A stretch of DNA of 19,993 nt, from NCBI GenBank assembly GCA_913054445.1, contig CAJXIK010000006.1, positions 1-19,993 of the forward strand, written 5' to 3'. The DNA comes from an uncultured Bermanella sp. (GTDB lineage Bacteria; Pseudomonadota; Gammaproteobacteria; Pseudomonadales; Oceanobacteraceae). Position numbers and translations under genes: made by a program. Below are positions 14,113-19,993 of this stretch, piece after piece. The notes beneath the pieces are model-generated. The model was not told the DNA's origin. It saw only the letters and a list, made by a program, of their open reading frames with translations, and made no database searches. How positions within the stretch are numbered: position 1 is the first letter of the stretch; every line of letters begins with the position of its first letter.

Positions 14113-14595
14113 ATGGCCACTATCACCCTATCAACCGTCAATATCATATCACTGACAAAATTAGAGAACTCTGTCAGAAATGAGTACGGCCAGCGCTATA
14201 ACTTGTCAGACCCCGTCTCTCAATTTAATTTAATAAAGCTGGCGGGTGAATCAAGCAACAAACTCATAAAAGCGGCTTTCTTGCGCTTCTTCGATGGCCT
14301 ATCAAATGCAGACCGAGACCAATTAATCTATCGTGGCGTGGCCTATACCCACCAAGAGAATGCGCTGGTTAATAAAAAGCAGGCGAGCTCAGCCGCTCAG
14401 CCAGATGGCACAGACCTGCCATCTGGCGTAAAAAAAATCGTCTACCGGGGCACTGTCACCTACAAAAAAGATGGCGTGACGATCCGCAACCCATACGCAG
14501 ATACATCCGCGCAGAAAACGACAGGCAGCAGCACAGAACCTCAGAAAAAGACGCGCCCAACGCGCATCTACCGGGGTAATGTAATTGAAGATTAA
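14113..14595 (+). CDS. Unrecognised 160-aa protein with three YRG motifs
   Basis: I do not recognise a characterised family. The N-terminal part (1-70) looks helical and amphipathic, with a Lys/Leu-rich segment at about 38-60. Then three similar short motifs occur: LIYRGVAYT (71-79), IVYRGTVTYK (109-118) and RIYRGNVIED (151-160, the extreme C-terminus). They are separated by low-complexity linkers rich in Ser, Thr, Gln, Lys and Pro. The YRGVxY pattern recalls the short DUF4278 motif, but that is a loose resemblance. There is no signal peptide or membrane segment. It stands alone: 174 bp after arsM, convergent with the HD-GYP gene, and preceded by a very strong ribosome site. It is probably a real, well-translated protein; a surface-binding or assembly role through the repeats is speculation. 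Confidence 0.8.
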   Translation: MATITLSTVNIISLTKLENSVRNEYGQRYNLSDPVSQFNLIKLAGESSNKLIKAAFLRFFDGLSNADRDQLIYRGVAYTHQENALVNKKQASSAAQPDGTDLPSGVKKIVYRGTVTYKKDGVTIRNPYADTSAQKTTGSSTEPQKKTRPTRIYRGNVIED

Positions 14596-14627
14596 TCTGA
14601 TTTTAATGCGATTGCCCTAGTTTAATC

Positions 14628-14679
14628 TCTGGGTCTAAGTTCTGGGTCTAAGTTCTGGGTCTAAGTTCTGGGTTTAAGC
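14628..14679. repeat. 13-bp tandem repeat, four copies, between convergent genes
   Basis: The unit TCTGGGTCTAAGT occurs at 14628-14640, 14641-14653 and 14654-14666. A fourth copy with two changes (TCTGGGTTTAAGC) is at 14667-14679. The last copy includes the stop codon of the minus-strand HD-GYP gene (14674-14676). The array fills most of the space between the YRG gene and the HD-GYP gene and is likely to vary in copy number. Confidence 0.9.
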
Positions 14680-16863
14680 GCTGCCCGCCGCCGGTTGCCC
14701 TATGGGGGTGATCAAGTAAGGGGTGACGTCGCTCACGTCCAGCTGATCGGGCGATAATACCTGCTTGGCGTATTTTTCCCAAACCCGGCTCTTAACGAAC
14801 AGCTGAAATAACTCCCCGTCGATGTGTTCATCTTCCACCATGCGTTTCATAATATTCAACGACAAGCTGATTTTCATGGGGTCTTTGTAGGGGCGGTCTT
14901 TGGCGGTGAGGGCCTCGAAAATATCGGCGATGGACATCATGCGCGCGGGTATCGACATCTGCTCCCGAGTGAGCCCCCTTGGGAAGCCGGTGCCGTTCAT
15001 CTTCTCGTGGTGACCGCCTGCGTATTCGGGTACTTGCCGCAAATTCTTAGGGAAGGGCAGCTCTTCCAGCATGTCGATGGTGACCGTCATGTGGTTGTTG
15101 ATGATCTGGCGTTCTTCGGTGGTTAATGTGCCTCGCTCAATGCACAGGTTGTAGACGTCACTCTCGTCGAGCATGGGTTGCAGCGCGCCGTCGGCGTCTA
15201 TCCATTGCCGTTTGGCTATTTCTGCGATGCGCAGCTTAGACGCTTCCTGCATGAATTCGCCGCCCTTGTTACTCCTGCGAACGAAATCTAGGTCATCGTC
15301 AATCTCGGCTATGCTGGCATCGTATGCGCTTTGCAGTTCTACTTGTCGTTGGGGCTCGGCCACCATGGCGCTCAGGTATTCGACTTTCTTGGTTTGTTTG
15401 AGGGTGGCGAATCTTGCTTCTACTGTGGTCAGGCCATCTAGCATCTTGTGCAGCTTAGTGGACTTATTGAGCACCGTATCGGGTGTCGCCAGCTTGCCAC
15501 AGTCATGCATCCAAGCGCTGACCCTGAGTTCGTACCAGCCGTCATCATCTAGCCCAAAATCGGCGAACACCTCGTCATCCTCGCAGCAGGCTTGGGCGAT
15601 CATCTCCATGATGACTGGCACCCGCTGGCAATGGCCACTGGTATGAGGGCTCTTGGCATCGATGGCCTTGGCAATGGCGCGAATAAAGGCATCCAATAAA
15701 TTCTTAAGGTTTTGCACTAAAATTTGGTTGTTTAAGGCGATGGCGGCGTACAGCGCCAGCCCCTTAAGCAGGGGAATGTAGCGTTCGGAGAAGGGAATCA
15801 CATGGCCGGTGTCTGGGTGCCGAGAATTAATCAGCTGCAACACCCCAATCACGTCCTGCTGGTGGTTGAGCAGGGGCAGGGTTAATACGCTCTTGGTGCG
15901 GTATTTCATTTGTTTATCAAACGTGCGCGCGCCAGAAAAATCAAAGTCCTTCGACAAATATACATCGGGAATATTGACTACCTCCTTGCTGTTGGCGCTG
16001 TAGGCCGCCACATTGTGCTCATTTAGCGTGCCATCGTCCTCTACTAAGGGGATGCCCGGGAAGGGAATGGGGCTGCCGGTCTTACCCCCCATGTGTATGT
16101 CGAGGATGTCGTTGTTGATGATCTCGAATTTTAATTCTGGTTTGGCCTGATCTTCGTTCTCCATTAAATATAGGGTGCCGCCCTCGCTGTGGGTGAGGCT
16201 CTTGGCTTCGCTGAGGATGCGTTCGATGATCTCTTGGGTGTCGCTGGTGGCGGCTAGCTCTGTCAGCAGCGCTTTTTGGCTGTCACTGACGGTGCGGTTT
16301 TCGATGGCCACCGCGGCAAATGAGGCCAACGAGGTGACGAGGGGTTCGACCTTTTCATCAAACTTGCAAATTTCACCTGTGTTCTCGTCGAGGGCGTTAA
16401 TGAGCTGCAACAAACCTATTAACTGGTTCATGTCGTTAAGCAGTGGCACCGCCAAGATGGATTTTGTGCGGTAGTTGTTTTCCTTGTCGAAGCGCTTGGC
16501 CCCAGAGAAATCAAACTGAGTGTCGTCGTAGGCATCTTCGATGTTGACGAGAGTCTTGGCGTGGGCGGTAAAGGCCGCCACGTGGTTTTGATTGATGTCG
16601 CCATTTTTTGCGTAGAGGGGGATGGCCGGAAACACCGATTCGCCCGGCTCGGCGAGCAGGCGAAAGTTAAGGCTGTGACTGTGTACGATAGAAAAGTTGA
16701 GCTTGCTGGCGGGTTGCGTGTTGGCTAGGTAAAGGCTGCCACCATCGGCCCCGGTAAGCTTCTGGGCCTCGTCTAGGATAAGCTCGCAAAGGCGAGTGAT
16801 ATTGCGCTCGCTAATGAGGCTGCGGCCAATTCGCACCAGACTTTGGTAATTCGATTGTTGCAT
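14674..16863 (-). CDS. Two-GAF HD-GYP protein, probable cyclic-di-GMP phosphodiesterase
   Basis: A 729-aa cytosolic protein. GAF domain 1 (about 20-190) and GAF domain 2 (about 205-380) are clear internal duplicates: compare YRTKSILAVPLLN (131-143) with YRTKSVLTLPLLN (321-333), each followed by IGxLQLIN. The HD-GYP domain follows (about 390-705): PHTSGH (406-411), metal-binding H453-D454 in WMHDCGKL, H591, HHE (618-620) and GTGFP (624-628) where the signature is usually GYP, then ADIFEALTAKDRPYK. The metal ligands are intact, so hydrolysis is likely. About 100 extra residues lie between HD and HHE, an insertion I recall in other GAF-HD-GYP proteins. The GAF domains may bind a nucleotide or other ligand. 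It follows the thioredoxin-like gene by 89 bp and is probably in its operon. Confidence 0.92.
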   Translation of the reverse strand: MQQSNYQSLVRIGRSLISERNITRLCELILDEAQKLTGADGGSLYLANTQPASKLNFSIVHSHSLNFRLLAEPGESVFPAIPLYAKNGDINQNHVAAFTAHAKTLVNIEDAYDDTQFDFSGAKRFDKENNYRTKSILAVPLLNDMNQLIGLLQLINALDENTGEICKFDEKVEPLVTSLASFAAVAIENRTVSDSQKALLTELAATSDTQEIIERILSEAKSLTHSEGGTLYLMENEDQAKPELKFEIINNDILDIHMGGKTGSPIPFPGIPLVEDDGTLNEHNVAAYSANSKEVVNIPDVYLSKDFDFSGARTFDKQMKYRTKSVLTLPLLNHQQDVIGVLQLINSRHPDTGHVIPFSERYIPLLKGLALYAAIALNNQILVQNLKNLLDAFIRAIAKAIDAKSPHTSGHCQRVPVIMEMIAQACCEDDEVFADFGLDDDGWYELRVSAWMHDCGKLATPDTVLNKSTKLHKMLDGLTTVEARFATLKQTKKVEYLSAMVAEPQRQVELQSAYDASIAEIDDDLDFVRRSNKGGEFMQEASKLRIAEIAKRQWIDADGALQPMLDESDVYNLCIERGTLTTEERQIINNHMTVTIDMLEELPFPKNLRQVPEYAGGHHEKMNGTGFPRGLTREQMSIPARMMSIADIFEALTAKDRPYKDPMKISLSLNIMKRMVEDEHIDGELFQLFVKSRVWEKYAKQVLSPDQLDVSDVTPYLITPIGQPAAGSA

Positions 16864-16952
16864 GATGCCCGTATCGTCTCTGGGATTTACATTGCTACTT
16901 AAAGGTTAGCTCAATTCCCGAGTCGGGCAGGGCAGAATGTTGCGCTTGCGGG

Positions 16953-17573
16953 TTATTGCCAAGGGCAGAAGCAACCCTTACCAATCACATTAAAGAAGGG
17001 CCTAGGCGGTGTGCCTTGCAGCTTATTAAGCTGGCTATCTATGATGCTGCTGCTAGATTGGCTGCAAAACGCCCCGAAGCCCAGCGGCCCAAAGTAAACG
17101 AGCCTGGCCAGTGGGTCTTCGATGAGCAAGGTGGGGCTGGCAGGCCAGTGGGGCAGTTGCTGGTGGTCTAGGATGAGGATGCGCGTATCTGGGTTGAGGC
17201 TCTGTAGGGATGCCTGCAGGTGTGCGGCGCTGCGTGGAATTAGGGTTATGTGCTCTATGTTTAACGCTTTGGCGACCGTCATGGCGCTTAAGGCATGGCG
17301 ACGGGCAAAGCGGTTACATAGGCAGTCTGGTTGCCACAGTTGTATCACCCGTGAACCGCCCGACTTAGGGGGCAGTAGCGGGCTTAATTGGCGAAACCAA
17401 TGGTCGCTGAAGCTGGCCTGCAAAAACTGCGGGGTTTGCTGAGTGTATGCCTGAATGTAGCGCCCCTGAAACCAGCTGGCGAAGATCAGCAGGGCGGCGA
17501 GCCAGAGGGCCAAGATGACCATGATGCCCACGATAAATGGCTGGCTGGCCCCTGTCTTGCTGGGAGGCTGCAA
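16953..17573 (-). CDS. Membrane-anchored thioredoxin-like protein (DUF6436-like)
   Basis: With the TTG start the product is 206 aa. One N-terminal membrane segment (about 13-33) is followed by a probably periplasmic domain. WQPDCLCNRFARRH (79-92) has a CxC pair after a Trp-x-Pro, as in thioredoxin-like folds. Later come LIEDPLARLVYFGPLGFGAFC (split around 150-170) and a C-terminal GCFCPW (200-205). I recall these as features of DUF6436 proteins; the function is not established, and a thiol redox or metal role is inferred. The TTG lies 2 bp after the adenylate cyclase stop codon, supporting translational coupling. The next in-frame ATG (M18) would still keep the membrane segment, so the start is uncertain. 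No good ribosome site separates the two choices. Confidence 0.75.
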   Translation of the reverse strand: MQPPSKTGASQPFIVGIMVILALWLAALLIFASWFQGRYIQAYTQQTPQFLQASFSDHWFRQLSPLLPPKSGGSRVIQLWQPDCLCNRFARRHALSAMTVAKALNIEHITLIPRSAAHLQASLQSLNPDTRILILDHQQLPHWPASPTLLIEDPLARLVYFGPLGFGAFCSQSSSSIIDSQLNKLQGTPPRPFFNVIGKGCFCPWQ

Positions 17574-17575
17574 GT

Positions 17576-18958
17576 TTAACTCTGCATCTTGTTGTGATGT
17601 TTCATCTTGCCAGCCGCGAGCTCTAGGGCATGGGCAATTTTTTCGCGGTCGTAGTTGTTGATGCTATTGGTGTCCATATACATGGAAAAACCGGGCAGCT
17701 CGTGTTCCACGAAGGTGCTCTTGGCGGCTAGGTTATGCCTGAAGTCTACCACCTGGTAGACGGGCACCGGACGTGAGAAGCCCTTGGCGCTGATGCGGCC
17801 CTTCTCGCGACAGATTATCTTGTCTTGAATGAGTGCGTAGGACTCGTAGCTGAGCAGTATCTCATTGGAGTCGGCGGCGCTTTCGAGGCGGCTGGCCATG
17901 TTCACTTCTTTGCCTATGATCGTGTAATCCATGCGCGATTCGGTGCCGAAGTTGCCCACCGTGCAATAGCCGGTGTTGATGCCCATGCGAATCTCTAGGG
18001 GGTTCTTCATCCCTTGGCCACGCCATTTTTGGCGCAGTACCTTCATGTGTTTGCGCATCTCGATGGCCATGGCGACGCAGGCGAGGGTGTCTTGCTTGGC
18101 ACCCTGGGTCTTAGGGTCACCAAAAAACACCATGATGCTGTCGCCTATGTACTTATCTATGGTGCCTCCATACTTGAGGGCGATGTTGGTCATCTCCGTC
18201 AGGTAGTTATTTAATAGGTCGGTTAGCACCTCGGATTCAATCTGCTCGGATAAGGCGGTGAAACCCTTGATGTCGGAGAAGAAAACCACCAGTTTTTTGC
18301 GCTGGGTTTGCAGTTTAACATCCTGCTTGCCTGCGAGAATGGACTCGAGTATTTGCGGCGAGATGTATTTGGAGACCTGGTTGGCCAAGTGTTTGTGTTT
18401 TTGTTCTTGCTGTTTAATATCTTGGTGCAGCTGCTCTAATAATGTGGTTTGCTTGCCCGAAAAATAACCGGCTACCGCCAGGTAGATGGCCACCCCGCTG
18501 GCCACGCAAATATCGATGATGAGGGGTGCCTGAAGTGTGACGTGAAAGCCAAAGATGAGGGTGCCCACATACGCGCCTAGTGCCATGCTGATGAGGCTGG
18601 CCAGCCACACATCGGCACGCCCTAATATAACCGCCGAAGTATTGATGATGATGCCAAAGAAAATGCAGGGAACGACCGCAAACTCCATGTACGCCATGAG
18701 TATGCCCATTAGGCAGGCATCTATGGCGATGAGCCCTGCGCGCGTTAGGTGGTGCAGCCTAGGTGGTGTTTTCTTCGCGGCGAAGAGCGCCAAGAAAGGG
18801 TATGCAAGCGCGATTAACACAAGCTCGGTGTGGTGAAAGCTCCAAATACCTTGATGATGAGCGATGGCCAGCATTATGGCGCCGACCATAAAACCAACGC
18901 TGCGTGAATAAAATTCATACAGTGTGCTGGGCTGAGGGTCTTTAATGGGGGTATTCAT
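17576..18958 (-). CDS. Membrane adenylate cyclase, class III, with MASE2-like sensor domain
   Basis: Should make cAMP from ATP. Residue numbers here count from the TTG one codon upstream (18961), which I reject in favour of the ATG at 18956-18958; that leaves 460 aa. About five or six membrane helices (22-166) resemble MASE2, including a DACLMGILMAYMEFAVVPC stretch. A short coiled linker (170-195) leads to a class III catalytic domain. Metal ligands are D230 (FFSDIKGFT) and D274 (DKYIGDSIM). K270 and D345 (MDYTIIG) fit adenine rather than guanine choice, and NMASR (354-358) supplies the conserved Asn and Arg. A tail of about 50 residues follows. It is first in a minus-strand operon with the thioredoxin-like and HD-GYP genes, divergent from the nitroreductase gene. 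No clear ribosome site was seen. Confidence 0.9.
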   Translation of the reverse strand: MNTPIKDPQPSTLYEFYSRSVGFMVGAIMLAIAHHQGIWSFHHTELVLIALAYPFLALFAAKKTPPRLHHLTRAGLIAIDACLMGILMAYMEFAVVPCIFFGIIINTSAVILGRADVWLASLISMALGAYVGTLIFGFHVTLQAPLIIDICVASGVAIYLAVAGYFSGKQTTLLEQLHQDIKQQEQKHKHLANQVSKYISPQILESILAGKQDVKLQTQRKKLVVFFSDIKGFTALSEQIESEVLTDLLNNYLTEMTNIALKYGGTIDKYIGDSIMVFFGDPKTQGAKQDTLACVAMAIEMRKHMKVLRQKWRGQGMKNPLEIRMGINTGYCTVGNFGTESRMDYTIIGKEVNMASRLESAADSNEILLSYESYALIQDKIICREKGRISAKGFSRPVPVYQVVDFRHNLAAKSTFVEHELPGFSMYMDTNSINNYDREKIAHALELAAGKMKHHNKMQS

Positions 18959-19090
18959 CAATTGCTACGGTGTTTCTTGTTTGTAAAATGGCATAATTGG
19001 TGCGCGTATTTAATACACTGTGATGCGTATGTGCAAGGCTGATGATGACAGCCGAGGAAATATCAATAAAAAGAGTGATTAAGGCCAGTT

Positions 19091-19663
19091 ATGTTGGAAA
19101 CCCAGGATTTGAATTCAACCATAGAACTACTGCAAACGAGGGCATCGTGCGCTAAATTAACGGGGCCAGCCCCCAACGCCGACGAGCTAGCGCAAATATT
19201 ACGCTGTGGGTTGCGTGGGCCGGATCATGGGCGTCTTAAGCCATGGCGTTTTTCGGTGGTGCAGGGCGCGGCGCGGCATAAATTGGGGGAAGTCTTTGCC
19301 CAAGCGGCCGAGGCTGCGGGTGACTGTGCCCAGGCCAAGGTAGATAAATGCCGTAACATGCCGCTGCGCGCGCCACTGATGTTAGTAGCGGTGTGTGAAC
19401 CCCAGCTAAACAGCAAGATTCCATTAATCGACCAGGTATTGGCGGTGGGCGCAGCGGTGCAAAATATGCAAATAGCCATCAGCGCACTGGGCTACGCCTC
19501 CATCTGGCGGACGGGGGACATGGTGCAGGCCAAAGAGGTCCGGGCAGCGTTCGATGTGAGCGCCGCCGGTTCCATCGTTGCCTTCTTATATATAGGCACG
19601 CCACAAATCCCAGCAAGAGTCGCCCCTGTGGAATTGGAGCCGTTCGTTAAAGATTGGATTTAG
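19091..19663 (+). CDS. ydjA: YdjA-like nitroreductase (FMN-dependent oxidoreductase)
   Basis: A 190-aa single-domain nitroreductase-fold protein, close in length and pattern to Escherichia coli YdjA (183 aa). Shared segments include the RASCAKL start region, LRGPDHGRLKPWRFSVVQG (41-59), the DKCRNMPLRAPLMLVAV stretch, and SALGYASIWRTGD followed by FLYIGTP near the C-terminus. FMN would bind at the N-terminal basic segment and the GPDH region as a homodimer. The physiological substrate of YdjA-type enzymes is not known. The gene is monocistronic: divergent from adenylate cyclase on the left and followed by the tRNA with its own promoter. AAGG ends 6 bp before the ATG and fixes the start. Confidence 0.92.
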   Translation: MLETQDLNSTIELLQTRASCAKLTGPAPNADELAQILRCGLRGPDHGRLKPWRFSVVQGAARHKLGEVFAQAAEAAGDCAQAKVDKCRNMPLRAPLMLVAVCEPQLNSKIPLIDQVLAVGAAVQNMQIAISALGYASIWRTGDMVQAKEVRAAFDVSAAGSIVAFLYIGTPQIPARVAPVELEPFVKDWI

Positions 19664-19685
19664 TGCTTATAAATCAACTATTTAC

Positions 19686-19713
19686 TTGCATTTGTTAGAT
19701 CGATAAGTAAAAT
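19686..19713 (+). promoter_or_regulatory. Sigma70 promoter of tRNA-Ser
   Basis: TTGCAT (19686-19691), a 16-bp spacer and TAAAAT (19708-19713) are followed by a GC-rich ACGCGGCC stretch. That stretch is the kind of discriminator expected of growth-rate-controlled stable RNA promoters. The mature tRNA starts about 40 bp downstream. Confidence 0.65.
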
Positions 19714-19753
19714 ACGCGGCCTTGTTGAGGTGAACGCCTTGGCAGAAGTGTTA

Positions 19754-19841
19754 GGTGAGGTGTCCGAGTGGCCGAAGGAGCACGCCTGGAAAGCGTGTAA
19801 ACCGCAAGGTTTCGAGGGTTCGAATCCCTCCCTCACCGCCA
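19754..19841 (+). tRNA. tRNA-Ser (anticodon GGA)
   Basis: An 88-nt type II tRNA with encoded CCA. The acceptor stem GGTGAGG pairs with CCTCACC, followed by G73 and CCA. The anticodon arm CACGC-CTGGAAA-GCGTG gives GGA, reading serine UCC/UCU codons. The long variable arm (AACCGCAAGGTT) is diagnostic of tRNA-Ser, and the T arm reads GAGGGTTCGAATCCCTC. A 74-codon frame over this gene is spurious. Confidence 0.97.
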
Positions 19842-19850
19842 TTTATTCTA

Positions 19851-19878
19851 AAAAAACCGCTCATGTAGCGGTTTTTTT
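19851..19878 (+). terminator. Rho-independent terminator of tRNA-Ser
   Basis: AAAAAACCGCT (19851-19861), loop CATGT and AGCGGTTTTTTT (19867-19878) form a hairpin with a GC core and a seven-T tail, starting 9 bp past the tRNA CCA end. The A-rich left side makes it able to work in both directions. Confidence 0.9.
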
Positions 19879-19912
19879 GTGCCTGATTTTTATGTGTGAA
19901 GTTACAGGGCTT

Positions 19913-19985
19913 GCCTTAAACATCCATCGGCAATTGCATCCTGCATTGCTCTAATAAGCTGCATCCATGTAGCGATGTTTAAGGC
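19913..19985. repeat. Inverted-repeat element with nested hairpins, copy 2 of the 12.6-kb type
   Basis: GCCTTAAACATC (19913-19924) and GATGTTTAAGGC (19974-19985) are perfect 12-bp inverted arms around 49 nt. Read on the minus strand, the interior has GCTACATGGATGCAGC (from 19973 down to 19958) and then GCAATGCAGGATGCAATTGC (lower coordinates). These are two imperfect hairpins whose cores CATGGATG and GCAGGATG are 25 bp apart. The build is the same as at 12587-12698, though the arm sequences differ. It lies 35 bp past the tRNA-Ser terminator and may extend beyond the window. Confidence 0.6.
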
Positions 19986-19993
19986 ATCCTCAA

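Noticed and set aside
19018..19036. Possible CRP-cAMP site (TGTGATGCGTATGTGCAA) between the adenylate cyclase and nitroreductase genes
   Set aside because: Only the left half-site TGTGA matches; the right half lacks TCACA. Attractive because of the cyclase next door, but not supported.
19730..19954. 74-aa plus-strand frame at the right end
   Set aside because: It runs through the tRNA-Ser gene and its terminator.
1..19993. CRISPR arrays, insertion sequences with transposase genes, prophage or integrase genes
   Set aside because: None seen. The repeats found are short tandem arrays or palindromic elements without spacers or transposase frames.

Overview
The window looks like chromosomal DNA from a marine-type gammaproteobacterium. 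This is inferred from gene content and protein style: the MoxR-DUF58-TgpA operon, a MASE2-like adenylate cyclase, a YdjA-type nitroreductase, a double-GAF HD-GYP protein and an arsenosugar-type ArsM. No marker gene fixes the genus.

Left block (about 50-8377, almost all minus strand). This is a fatty or branched acyl-CoA catabolic region. It holds an AMP-forming acyl-CoA synthetase, a small MAPEG membrane protein, and a compact four-gene operon. Transcription of the operon runs right to left: carboxyltransferase (beta), enoyl-CoA hydratase, biotin carboxylase/BCCP (alpha), acyl-CoA dehydrogenase. This is the gene set of leucine/isovalerate (liu) or acyclic-terpene (atu) breakdown: dehydrogenate, carboxylate the gamma methyl group, hydrate. 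The true substrate cannot be read from sequence alone, and no HMG-CoA lyase or regulator is present here. Genes overlap or lie close (4 bp, 9 bp), and a plausible sigma70 promoter lies upstream of the first gene.

Between MAPEG and this operon, on the plus strand, is a decayed fragment of a moxR gene (about 2344-2535). It is about 82% identical by hand alignment to the intact moxR at 8650, with an in-frame stop and a 49-bp deletion. The catabolic operon is therefore bracketed by a moxR relic and the living moxR, which suggests an old duplication or insertion.

Middle block (8650-12526, plus strand). A tightly overlapping moxR - DUF58 - tgpA operon encodes an AAA+ ATPase, a membrane-anchored DUF58 protein and a membrane transglutaminase-like protein. 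The 371-bp gap after it holds a long imperfect inverted-repeat element, and then the control region of an arsenite methyltransferase gene. Next comes an unrecognised 160-aa protein with three YRG motifs, with a strong ribosome binding site.

Right block (14674-18958, minus strand). Adenylate cyclase, a thioredoxin-like membrane-anchored protein and a GAF-GAF-HD-GYP protein probably form a signalling operon joining cAMP and c-di-GMP. Divergent from it are a YdjA-like nitroreductase and tRNA-Ser(GGA) with promoter and terminator. A second inverted-repeat element, built like the one at 12.6 kb, closes the window.
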